Assembly (NCBI GenBank): GCA_963846475.1
Contig: CAWJVZ010000004.1
Coordinates: 124,001 to 188,000, forward strand
DNA length: 64,000 nucleotides
Reading direction: 5' to 3'
Origin: DASWJZ01 sp963846475
Lineage (GTDB): Bacteria; Pseudomonadota; Alphaproteobacteria; Rhizobiales; Afifellaceae
Shown here: piece by piece, positions 55,335 through 64,000 of the stretch
Position numbering within the stretch: position 1 is the stretch's first letter
Layout of the letters: every line of letters begins with the position of its first letter
Program-made: the position numbers and the translations under genes
Notes under the pieces: generated by a model
Database searches by the model: none
The model's input: only the letters and a program-made list of their open reading frames with translations
What the model was told of the DNA's origin: nothing

Positions 55335-55502
55335 CCCGGCGGCGACGTTGCCCAAAGGCCACGTGCCGGGGAAAAAGCGGGGCACTGAAAAATTGATGCG
55401 GTTGAAAGCATTCCGAAAGCCTGCGATAGCTTCGGGGAGGCCCGACTCCGCCCGTGGCCTCGCGCGTCCCATTGTGACAACAGCGACCGGACCAAACGGC
55501 CA

Positions 55503-57913
55503 ATGAGATCAAAATCGCTCCGGTACGGGATAAACGGGCTCTCGGCTGCCGCGCTGTTCGTCGTGGCTTTCGTCGCCGCATTCGCCGGACAGGGATCTCC
55601 GGCCGCCGCTGCGGTGGTGAGCCGCATCGACGTGGAGGGCAACCAGCGGGTCGATGACGAGACGGTCCGCGCCTACGTGCTCGTCCAGCCGGGCGTGAGC
55701 TTTACCCCCCAGGATGTCGACGATTCGGTGAAGGCGCTGTTCGATACGGGGCTGTTCTCCGACGCGCAGATCAATCAGCGCGGTCCGGTCCTGCTTGTCG
55801 AGGTCGTCGAGAACCCGATCATCAACGAGATCGCCTTCGAGGGTAACAAGAAGTTCAAGGACGAGCAGCTCCTGACCGTCATCCAGTCGGAGCCGCGCGG
55901 CGTCTTCACCCGCACCACGGTGCAGGGCGACGTGCAGCGCATCCTCGAGCTGTTCAGGCGGGCCGGCCGCTATCAGGCGTCCGTGACGCCGAAGACGATC
56001 CAGCTGCCGAACGGCAGCGTCAATCTGGTCTTCGAGATCGCCGACGGCCCGAACACCGGCATCTCCGGGATCACCTTCATCGGCAACCAGGCCTATAGCG
56101 ACCAGCGCCTGCGCAACGTCATCTCCACGCGCGAAAGCGGCCTTCTGGGCTTCCTGCGCAGCGGCGATCAATACGATCCGGACCGGCTGACCGCCGACGA
56201 GCAGGCGCTGCGGAACTGGTATCTGAACCGCGGCTACGCCGACTTCCAGGTCGTGTCCTCGGTCGCCGATCTCGACCGCGAAAGGAACACCTTCTTCATC
56301 ACCTTCACGGTCGAAGAGGGCCCGCGCTACCGCTTCGGCCCGATCGTCGTCGATTCCACCATCCCCGACGTGGACGTCGCGGAGCTGCAGCGGCTGGCGC
56401 TGACCGACGAAGGCGACTTCTTCTCCAACGAAGCCGTCGACCAGTCGGCGGAGGCCATGACTCTTCGGCTGGCTGCCGCCGGGCACCCCTTCGCGCAGGT
56501 CCGCGCCCGGCCCGACCGCAATCCGGTCGACCTGATCATCGGCGTGACCTACGTCATCGACGAGGGCTCGCGGAACTACGTCGAGCGCCTCGACGTGCGC
56601 GGCAATTCGCGCACGCGGGATTACGTGATCCGGCGCGAATTCGACATTGCCGAGGGCGACCCCTACAACCGCGTGCTGATCAACCGCGCCGAGCGGCGCC
56701 TTCGCAATCTCGGCTATTTCAGCGATGTCCGAATCACCACCGAGCCCGGTTCCTCGCCGGACCGGCGTGATCGTGGTCGCCAATGTGGTGGAGCAGCCCA
56801 CCGGCGAATTCTCCTTCGGCGCCGGCTACTCGACCAGCGAGGGCGTGGTCGGCGACGTCTCGCTCTCCGAGCGGAACTTCCTCGGCCGCGGCTACAACAT
56901 GCGCATCGCCGCCGGCGGCGGCTCGAATTCGCGCAATTACGAGTTCAGCTTCACCGATCCGTATTTCCTCGGCCGGCGCATCTCCGCCGGGTTCAACGTC
57001 TATCGCCGGGAAAACGACGAGAACGACTTCCGCTCGTACGACTATGATACGACGGGCGGCGGCGTGAGCTTCGGCTTCCCCATCACCGAGGATTTCAGCG
57101 TTCAGCTCGGCTACAACCTCGAGCATCAGGACATCGATATCCCCGGTTACGACCTCGACGAGGATCTCGACGGCACGCCCGACGATCCGGACACGGATGA
57201 GGACGAGTCGGAGCCGGCAGGGCTTCATTGCACCGACGACGTGTCCCTGGCCATCTGCCAGGCGGAAGGCGAGTCGATCGTCTCGTCGGTGCTCTACTCG
57301 CTCGTCTACGACACGCTCGACAATCGCCGCGATCCGCGCGACGGCCTCTACGCAAAATTCACCCAGGAATTCGCCGGCGTCGGCGGGGATGTCAGCTTCC
57401 TGCGGACCACCGGCACTGCGTCCTACTACCAGGAGCTTCTCCCTGACGCCGGCGTCGTCGGCTTCGTCAAGGTGCAGGGCGGCCATATCGCCGGCATCGG
57501 CGACGAGGTCCGGCTCCTCGATTCCTTCTTCAAGGGCGGCGAGACGGTGCGCGGCTTCGAAAGCTCCGGCTTCGGCCCGCGGGACCTGGATACGGGCGAC
57601 GCGCTGGGCGGCACCATCTACGTGGCCAGCACCGCGGAAGTGCAGTTCCCGATGCCGCCTTGTCCCGCAGGAGCTCGGCTTCAAGGGCGCCTTCTTCGCC
57701 GACGCCGGCACGCTGTTCAATTCCGAGATCGACGAAGAAGATTTCGAGGACATCGACATCGGCGATTCTCCGGCGATCCGCTCGTCGGTCGGCGGCTCCG
57801 TCCTGTGGGCCTCGCCGGTCGGGCCGATCCGCGCCGACTTCGCCTATGTGCTGACCTCCGAGGATTACGACGAGGAGCAGTTCTTCCGCGTCGGCGGCGG
57901 CGCCCGCTTCTGA
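55503..57913 (+). CDS. bamA: Outer membrane assembly factor BamA, two one-base frameshifts
   Basis: The Omp85 core of the BAM complex. ATG 55503 starts a signal peptide (cleavage near AAAA, residue 37) and five POTRA domains (VSRIDVEGNQRV, IINEIAFEGNKKF, ISGITFIGNQAY and so on). One extra base at 56764-56766 and another near 57656-57659 break the barrel; bridging them gives ANVVEQPTGEFSFGAGYS, the VRGFESSGFGPRD loop of Omp85 barrels (GETVRGF) and the terminal GGGARF with the C-terminal Phe. The corrected length is about 802 residues. Being essential, it is unlikely to be truly broken. Confidence 0.93.
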
Positions 57914-57964
57914 TATTTTCGACGGCCGGCGCTGCGGCGCCGGTCGATCCTCCGGTCTCGTCCG

Positions 57965-59005
57965 ATGCGCGACACCCGTTTCATTCCGGCGCCGGCCCCG
58001 TTGCGCCTCGATCAGGTTGCGGAGCTGGTCGGGGCGAAGCTGGAGCGCGGCGACCCGGCGGCGGTGATCCGCGGCGCCGCCCCGCTCGAAGCGGCCCGCG
58101 AGGGCGACCTGACGTTCCTCGACAATCCCAAATATGTGAGGCACCTCGCCGCCACGCAGGCGACCGCCTGCCTCTGCCAGCCTCGCTACAGCGAGCGCGT
58201 GCCGGCGCACGTGGCGGTCGTGGAATCGGCCGATCCCTACCGCGCCTACGGCCTCTATCTGGCGACAGCCTATCCCGCGATGCTGCGGCCTGCAGGCATT
58301 TTCGGACCGGCGGAGCCCCTGCTGCAGGGGACGGTCCATCCGGAAGCGCGCCTGGAGGAGGATGTCCGCGTGGAAACCGGCGCCATCGTCGGGGCGCGGG
58401 CGGAGATCGGGCGCGGCACGGTGATTGCCGCAGGCGCCGTCGTCGGCGAAGCGGTTGCCGTCGGCAGGGGCTGCTTCGTCGGCTCGCACGCGTCGCTGCA
58501 GCACGCGCTGATCGGCAACCGCGTCATCATCCACCCCGGAGCGCGCATCGGGCAGGACGGCTTCGGCTTCGCCATGGGGTCAAGCGGGCATCTCAAGGTC
58601 GCCCAGATCGGCCGCGTCATCATCCAGGACGATGTCGAGATCGGCGCCAACACGACCATCGACCGCGGCTCCAGTCGCGACACGGTGGTGGGGGAGGGGA
58701 CGAAGATCGACAACCAGGTGCAGATCGGCCACAACGTCGAGATTGGCCGCCATTGCATCATCGTCGCACAGGTCGGCATCTCCGGCTCTGTCCGGATCGG
58801 CGACTTCGTAGCGATCGGCGGGCAAGCCGGCATCAACGGCCATATCGAGATCGGCGACGGCGCCCGCATCGCGGCGGTCAGCGCTGTGCACGGCGACGTC
58901 CCCGCCGGTGCGCGCTGGGGCGGTATCTTCGCCAGGCCGATCAACGAATGGTTTCGGGAAATGGGTGCCCTGCGGAGACTGGCGAAACGCGGCGGAGCCG
59001 ACTAA
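57965..59005 (+). CDS. lpxD: UDP-3-O-(3-hydroxyacyl)glucosamine N-acyltransferase
   Basis: Adds the second acyl chain in lipid A synthesis. The 346-residue protein has the N-terminal uridine-binding domain (GAAPLEAAREGDLTFLDNPKY in part) and a left-handed beta-helix of hexapeptide repeats, with the catalytic His region HPGARIGQDGFGFAM. The C-terminal helix ends in ALRRLAKRG. It follows bamA by 51 bp and precedes fabZ. Confidence 0.95.
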   Translation: MRDTRFIPAPAPLRLDQVAELVGAKLERGDPAAVIRGAAPLEAAREGDLTFLDNPKYVRHLAATQATACLCQPRYSERVPAHVAVVESADPYRAYGLYLATAYPAMLRPAGIFGPAEPLLQGTVHPEARLEEDVRVETGAIVGARAEIGRGTVIAAGAVVGEAVAVGRGCFVGSHASLQHALIGNRVIIHPGARIGQDGFGFAMGSSGHLKVAQIGRVIIQDDVEIGANTTIDRGSSRDTVVGEGTKIDNQVQIGHNVEIGRHCIIVAQVGISGSVRIGDFVAIGGQAGINGHIEIGDGARIAAVSAVHGDVPAGARWGGIFARPINEWFREMGALRRLAKRGGAD

Positions 59006-59043
59006 TCAGAAGAGGCGGCGCGAAGAGCAGCTGCCGGAGCGAA

Positions 59044-59511
59044 ATGCGCATGGATCAAGAGATCAGGACGCTCGAGGCGGCCGATATCAATCGGATCATG
59101 CAGGCCCTGCCGCATCGCTATCCCTTCCTGATGGTGGACAGGATCCGCAACATCGACGGCGACAATTCCTGCATCGGCGTGAAGAACGTCACCATCAACG
59201 AGCCGCACTTCCAGGGCCATTTCCCCAAGCAGCCGGTCATGCCGGGCGTGCTTCTCATCGAGGGCATGGCGCAGACGGCGGGTGCGCTCTGCGTGCTCGC
59301 CTACGCCGGCGCACTCCAGCCCAAGCTCGTCTACTTCATGACCATCGATAACGCCAAGTTCCGCAAGCCGGTCATTCCCGGCGACGTGGTCGAATACCAC
59401 GTCCAAAAAATCCGGCGACGCTCCAACATCTGGAAGTTCTCTGCCGTGGCGAAGGTGGACGGGGCCAAGGTCGCCGAGGCCGTTGTCAGCGCCATGCTGG
59501 TGGACGGCTGA
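59044..59511 (+). CDS. fabZ: 3-hydroxyacyl-ACP dehydratase FabZ
   Basis: Dehydrates 3-hydroxyacyl-ACP in fatty acid elongation, competing with LpxA for substrate. It has 155 residues from ATG 59044 (a second ATG at 59050 is possible). The hot-dog fold motifs are PHRYPFLMVDR, the catalytic His in GHFPKQPVMPG and the catalytic Glu in LLIEGMAQ. A CGGAG ribosome binding site lies just upstream. Confidence 0.95.
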   Translation: MRMDQEIRTLEAADINRIMQALPHRYPFLMVDRIRNIDGDNSCIGVKNVTINEPHFQGHFPKQPVMPGVLLIEGMAQTAGALCVLAYAGALQPKLVYFMTIDNAKFRKPVIPGDVVEYHVQKIRRRSNIWKFSAVAKVDGAKVAEAVVSAMLVDG

Positions 59512-59512
59512 A

Positions 59513-60316
59513 TTGCCGGAGATCCATTCGACCGCCATCGTCGAGACTGGGGCGGAGCTGGCGGAAACGGCCTTTGTCGGGCCCTATTGCATCGTCGCGG
59601 CGGGTGTCCGCCTCGGCGACGACGTCCGGCTGCACAGCCACGTGGTCGTCGGCGGCAACACGCTGGTCGGCGCCGGCACGCAGATCTTTCCGTTCGCCAG
59701 CGTCGGGCTGCCCCCGCAGGATCGCAAATACCGCGGCGAAGCGAGCCGGCTGGAGATCGGCCGCAACTGCACGATCCGCGAGCATGTGACGATCAACCCA
59801 GGCACCGAGGGCGGCGGCCTTGTCACTCGCATCGGCGACGACTGCCTGCTCCTGGTCGGCTCGCACGTCGCGCATGATTGCTTCCTCGGCAACAACGTCA
59901 CGCTGGTCAACCACGCCACGCTTGCCGGCCACTGCCGGATCGGCGACCACGTCATCCTCGGCGGGCTCTCGGCCGTCCATCAGTTCGTGCGCATCGGCGA
60001 GCACGCCTTCGTCGGCGGCATGTCGGGCGTGGAGAACGACATCATCCCGTTCGGCTCCGCCATAGGCAATCGCGCCAGCCTCGGCGGCCTAAACATCGTC
60101 GGCCTCACCCGCAGCGGTTTTGGCCGCGAGGCCATCCACCGTCTGCGGCGGGCCTACCGGACGCTCTTCGGCCCCGACGGCACCCTGAAGGAGCGCCTGG
60201 CCGACGTGGAGGAGGAGTTTTCCGCCGACGAGAACGTCCGCAGGATCGTCGATTTCATCCGCGAGGGCGGCGATCGGGCCCTCTGCACGCCCCGGGCTAG
60301 GGGCAACGATCTCTGA
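59513..60316 (+). CDS. lpxA: Acyl-ACP--UDP-N-acetylglucosamine O-acyltransferase
   Basis: Catalyses the first step of lipid A synthesis. I choose TTG 59513, one base after the fabZ stop, giving 267 residues beginning PEIHSTAIVETGAEL after Met; an earlier in-frame TTG lies inside fabZ. The hexapeptide beta-helix is clear, with the catalytic His in NHATLAGHC and the C-terminal helical domain (FGREAIHRLRRAYRTLF). The frame is intact. Confidence 0.95.
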   Translation: MPEIHSTAIVETGAELAETAFVGPYCIVAAGVRLGDDVRLHSHVVVGGNTLVGAGTQIFPFASVGLPPQDRKYRGEASRLEIGRNCTIREHVTINPGTEGGGLVTRIGDDCLLLVGSHVAHDCFLGNNVTLVNHATLAGHCRIGDHVILGGLSAVHQFVRIGEHAFVGGMSGVENDIIPFGSAIGNRASLGGLNIVGLTRSGFGREAIHRLRRAYRTLFGPDGTLKERLADVEEEFSADENVRRIVDFIREGGDRALCTPRARGNDL

Positions 60317-60327
60317 CGCGGCGGCGC

Positions 60328-61185
60328 ATGTTGAAGGACGTTTCCGCCCGGCCCCTCGCCGTTCTGGCAGGCCACGGCGCGCTGCCCCCGTTGGTGGCTG
60401 CGGCAGCTGCGCGCGCCGGCTACGAGCCTGTCGTATTCGCCATCGACGGCGAGGCCGAAGCCACCTCGTTCGGAGCGCTGCCCGTCCATGTGATCCGCTG
60501 GGGGGAATCGGGCACTTCCTGCGGCTCACCGGCGAGGCCGGCTGCCGCGAGGCGGTTTTCATCGGCGCGATCCGGCGGCGCCCCGATTTCAGGGCTATCC
60601 GCCCCGATTTCGGCGCGCTGAGATTCATCCCGCGCCTCCTTCAGCTGATGCGCGGCGGCGACGACAATCTGTTGGTCGGCGTCGCTGCAGATGTTCCTGG
60701 AGCAGGGCATGACGCTGATCGGCCCGCTCGACGTCGCCCCCGAATTGGCACTGTCGGAAGGTTTTGTGACGGGAACCGCACCCCCGGACGCGATCGCGGG
60801 GATTGGCAAGGCGGCCGAGGCGGCGCGCCTGATCGGGCGCCTCGACATCGGCCAGGCGGCGGTCGCGGTTGGCGGCCGCGTCGTGGCCGTAGAGGATGCC
60901 GGCGGGACCGACGGGCTGCTCGATCGCGTTGCCGCGCTGCGCGCCAGCGGTCGCATCGCTCCGCGCGGTGGCGTTCTCGTCAAATGCCCAAAGCCGCAGC
61001 AGGACCTCCGGCTGGACCCGCCCGCGATCGGGCCTGTGACCGCCGACAATGCGCGCCGCGCCGGGCTCGACGGCGTCGCCGGCGAAGCCGGCCGTACGCT
61101 GCTCGCCGGTCGCGACGAGACGATCGGCGCGTTCCGCCGGTCCGGGCTTTTCCTCTGCGGCCTGCAGCCGGCCGGGCCCGTTTGA
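60328..61185 (+). CDS. lpxI: UDP-2,3-diacylglucosamine diphosphatase LpxI, two compensating frameshifts
   Basis: LpxI (DUF1009) makes lipid X, replacing LpxH in alphaproteobacteria. The first frame (ATG 60328) holds LAVLAGHGALPPLVAAAA and ends at HVIRWGE. A missing base at 60499-60507 shifts to GHFLRLTGEAGCREAVFIG and RAIRPDFGALRFIPRLLQL; an extra base at 60684-60687 returns to the first frame with MFLEQGMTLIGPLDVAPEL to the end at 61185. The corrected length is 285 residues, normal for the family. The conserved KCPKPQQDLRLDPPAIG block is near the end. Confidence 0.9.
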
Positions 61186-62383
61186 ATGAGCGGGCGTCCG
61201 CTTCGCATCGCCATCGTCATCGGCGAAGAATCCGGCGATCAGCTCGGCGCCGGGCTGATCGACGCCATCCGCCGCATCCGTCCGGACGCGATCTTCCTCG
61301 GCCTGGCCGGCGAGCGAATGCAGGCGCGCGGCGTCCAGAGCCTCTTTCCGATCGAGGATGTCGCGGTGATGGGGATCGGCGCCATTGTCCGCCATCTGCC
61401 CCGCATCGTCCGCCGCGGCTACGAGACCGTTGCGGCGGTGCTCGACGGCCGCCCCGATGTCCTCGTCATCATCGACAGCCCCGGTTTCACCCATGCCGTC
61501 GCCAGGCGGGTTGCCCGCCGGTCGCCCGATCTGCCGATCGTCGACTACGTCTCGCCGTCGGTTTGGGCGTGGCGGTCCGGCCGGGCGCGCAGGATGACGC
61601 GCTATGTCGATCATGTGCTGGCGCTGCTGCCCTTCGAGCCGGCCGCTCACGAGCGGCTCGGCGGGCCCGCCCTGCACCTATGTCGGCCATCCGCTGATCG
61701 AGAGGCTCGCCGAGCTGCGGCCGGCGCCCGGCGAGCGCGGCCCGATCGACCCGAACCCGGTGCTCCTCGTCCTGCCCGGCAGCCGCCGCACCGAGATTTC
61801 CCGGCTGATGGCGCCGTTCGGCGAAACCGTGCGGCGCATTGCCGGCGTGCGACCCGGCGTGGAAGTGCTCTTGCCTGCCGTCGCGCATCTGCGCCAGGCG
61901 ATCGAGCAGTCCGCCGCCCTCTGGCCGGTGCGGCCGCGGATCGTCCTCGGCGAGGCGGAAAAATTCGCCGCGTTCCGGCGCGCCCATGCGGCGCTTGCCG
62001 CCTCCGGAACCGTCACGCTGGAGCTCGGCCTCGCCGGCGTGCCGGCGGTGGTCGCCTATCGCGTCGATCCAGTGGTGCGGCTCCTCAAGCCGTTCATCAA
62101 GGCGCCGTCGATCGTGCTGACGAATTTGGTGCTCGGCGAGAAGCCCGTGCCCGAATTCATCGATGCCGAGGGTTCGCCCGAGGCCCTTGCGCGCGAGACC
62201 TCGGCGCTTCTCGCGGAAACGCCGGCGCGCGCGGCGCAGCTCGCGGCGCTTCGGCTTCTGGAGGAGCGTATGGCGCTTCCCGGCGGGGCTCGCCCCAGCG
62301 ACAAGGCGGCCGAGATCGTCCTCGACTTGGCGGAAAACGGTGCCGGGCACCGCGCCGGAAAGATCAGCGGCGTGCCGAGATAG
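61186..62383 (+). CDS. lpxB: Lipid-A-disaccharide synthase, one-base frameshift near 61667
   Basis: A GT19 glycosyltransferase that joins UDP-diacylglucosamine and lipid X. ATG 61186 directly follows lpxI. The first frame has IVIGEESGDQLGA and YVSPSVWAWRSGRAR and ends at HERLGGP. One extra C in the run at 61666-61668 shifts to TYVGHPLIERL, LLVLPGSRRTEI, TVTLELGLAGVP and the end at 62383. The corrected length is about 398 residues. Its 3' end overlaps the convergent gltA by 20 bases. Confidence 0.92.
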
Positions 62384-63657
62384 GCACGTAGCGCCGCTCG
62401 GTCGCGCCGGTATAGAGCTGCCGCGGACGGCCGATCCGCTGCTGCGGGATCCTCCACCATCTCCGTCCACTGCGCCACCCATCCGACGGTGCGCGCCACG
62501 GCGAAGAGCACGGTGAACATGCTGGTCGGGAAGCCGAGCGCCTTCAGGGTGATCCCTGAATAGAAATCGATGTTCGGATAGAGCCGCTTCTCGATGAAGT
62601 AATCGTCGGTCAGCGCGATCCGCTCCAGCTCCATGGCGACGTCGAGGAGCGGGTCGTCGTTCATGCCGAGCTCGCCAAGCACTTCGTGGCAGGTTTTTTG
62701 CATGATCTTGGCGCGCGGATCGTAGTGCTTGTAGACGCGGTGCCCAAAACCCATCAGCCGGAACGGGTCGTTCTTGTCCTTGGCGCGCGCGATGAATTCC
62801 GGGATGCGGTCCGGCGTGCCGATGTCGGCCAGCATTTTCAGCGCCGCCTCGTTGGCACCGCCATGAGCTGGTCCCCAAAGGCAGGCGATGCCGGCGGCGA
62901 TGCAGGCGAACGGATTGGCGCCCGACGAGCCCGCGAGCCGCACAGTGGACGTCGAGGCGTTCTGCTCATGGTCGGCGTGCAGGATGAAGATCCGGTCCAT
63001 CGCCCGCGCCAGGACCGGGTTGACGACATAGTCCGCGCACGGCACGGCAAAGCACATGTGCAGGAAGTTGGCGGAATATTCGAGGCTGTTCTTGGGATAG
63101 ATGAACGGCTGGCCGACCGAATATTTGTAGGCCATTGCGGCGATGGTCGGCATCTTGGCGATCATGCGCAGCGATGCGACCATCCGCTGGTACGGGTCGG
63201 CGATGTCGGTGGAATCGTGGTAGAAGGCGGAGAGCGCGCCGACCACGCCGCACATCACCGCCATCGGGTGGGCATCGCGGCGGAAGCCGGAATAGAAGCG
63301 TGCCATCTGCTCGTGGAGCATCGTGTGAAGCGTCACGCGATTGTCGAAATCGTCCTTCTGCGCCTTAGTCGGCAATTCGCCGTAGAGCAGCAGGTAGCAG
63401 GTCTCGAGGAAATCGCCGTGCTCCGCCAGCTGCTCGATAGGGTAGCCGCGATAGAGCAGGATACCTTCGTCGCCGTCGATAAAAGTGATCTGTGACTCGC
63501 AAGCGGCCGTTGAGGTGAAGCCCGGGTCGTAGGTGAAGTTTCCGGTCTTCGTATAAAGCGAGCTGATGTCGACAACCGAGGGGCCGAGCGTCCCATCGCG
63601 AATGTCGAAATCCCAGTTCTCGTTGCCGATTGTCAGCGTGGCAGACTTCTCACTCAT
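62364..63657 (-). CDS. gltA: Citrate synthase, one-base frameshift near its 3' end
   Basis: Condenses oxaloacetate and acetyl-CoA as the entry to the TCA cycle. ATG 63657 starts a type II (hexameric) citrate synthase with the catalytic His residues in WGPAHGGANE and MGFGHRVYKHYDPRA and the Asp in the NIDFYSG region. After MVEDP an extra base at 62446-62448 shifts the frame; the expected end QQRIGRPRQLYTGA...RRYVPI is in the next frame, stopping at 62364. The corrected length is 430 residues. Confidence 0.93.
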
Positions 63658-63789
63658 GCCGCAGCCTCATGTGGATCGACGCGATTGTCTGCAGCAGAAG
63701 CCCCGCCCAGGCCAGAGAACCGTGTCGCGGAAAGGACGCAATTTACCTAGGGGTTCTTGCAGTGCACCGCAAGCATGCTGCGGTTGCTC

Positions 63790-64000
63790 TCAGGCTTGGC
63801 CGGACTGATCCGAAAGCCGCGCCAGGCTCTCCTCCCGCCCGAGCGCCACGAGCACGTCGAAGATCGGCGGCGATGCTGCGCTGCCGGTAAGCGCCGCACG
63901 GAGCGGCTGCGCCACATGGCCGAGCTTTGCTCCCTCCGCATCGGCGAAGGCACGCACCGCCGCTTCGAGCTCCACGCCGGTCCAAGCTGTTTCGCGAAGC
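63790..64000 (-). CDS. gltX: Glutamyl-tRNA synthetase, C-terminal fragment at window edge
   Basis: Only the last 70 residues are inside the window. They match the anticodon-binding end of GltX: a helix with LEAAVRAFADAEGAKLG followed by VAQPLRAALTG, the family motif, and the end IFDVLVALGREESLARL. In alphaproteobacteria gltX typically lies upstream of gltA on the same strand, as here. The 132-bp gap between them probably contains the gltA promoter. Confidence 0.88.
   Translation of the reverse strand, partial: LRETAWTGVELEAAVRAFADAEGAKLGHVAQPLRAALTGSAASPPIFDVLVALGREESLARLSDQSGQA

Overview
The window comes from a GC-rich alphaproteobacterium, most probably of the Rhizobiales/Hyphomicrobiales. 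The gene order is the main reason: a complete nuoA-N operon followed by birA, RNase J, methylmalonyl-CoA epimerase, a DUF1467 protein, short-form proS, lolC/lolD and dnaE, then rpsB-tsf-pyrH-frr-uppS-cdsA-dxr-rseP-bamA-lpxD-fabZ-lpxA-lpxI-lpxB, with gltA and gltX convergent at the end. LpxI in place of LpxH, and ProRS without the editing insertion, also fit this group. No rRNA, tRNA or CRISPR array was seen.

Layout: 1-4.3 kb is a signalling block: a histidine kinase cut by the left edge, a divergent receiver-ATPase protein, and a GGDEF/EAL protein with a ruined GGDEF motif. 4.4-6.1 kb holds two divergent HTH regulators and a tiny exported protein. 6.3-23.3 kb is the complex I operon, interrupted by small extra genes (two related coiled-coil proteins, a Uma2-family protein, a small membrane protein) and by two REP-like palindromic repeats. 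23.3-35.5 kb is housekeeping: biotin ligase, RNase J, epimerase, ProRS, Lol transporter, an AlkX/YcaQ-like glycosylase and DNA polymerase III alpha. 35.7-36.7 kb is an IS630-family element with TA target duplication.

39.6-50.0 kb is an accessory island between tsf and pyrH, genes that normally lie side by side. It holds a two-gene cassette (ImmA/IrrE-like protein without its zinc motif plus a small cysteine-containing partner), a divergent LemA/M48 peptidase versus PspA/membrane-protein cluster, a hydrolase, an M20 peptidase and a trypsin-like protein whose nucleophile position is Asp. A decayed pyrH fragment (41.79 kb) and a decayed tsf fragment (48.06-48.34 kb) lie inside it, in the order tsf, pyrH remnant, cargo, tsf remnant, pyrH. 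This suggests an old tandem duplication or an insertion that carried flanking DNA. 50.0-62.4 kb is the envelope-biogenesis operon (undecaprenyl-PP, CDP-DAG, MEP pathway, RseP, BamA, lipid A).

Many single-copy, normally essential genes (nuoL, nuoM, nuoN, rnj, bamA, lpxI, lpxB, gltA, probably dxr) are broken by single-base shifts, nearly all one-base insertions. Both halves of each protein remain well conserved, so I read these as uncorrected sequencing errors rather than true pseudogenes, and I annotate each gene across its shift. The same problem is dense at 41.9-46.9 kb, where assignments are less certain.
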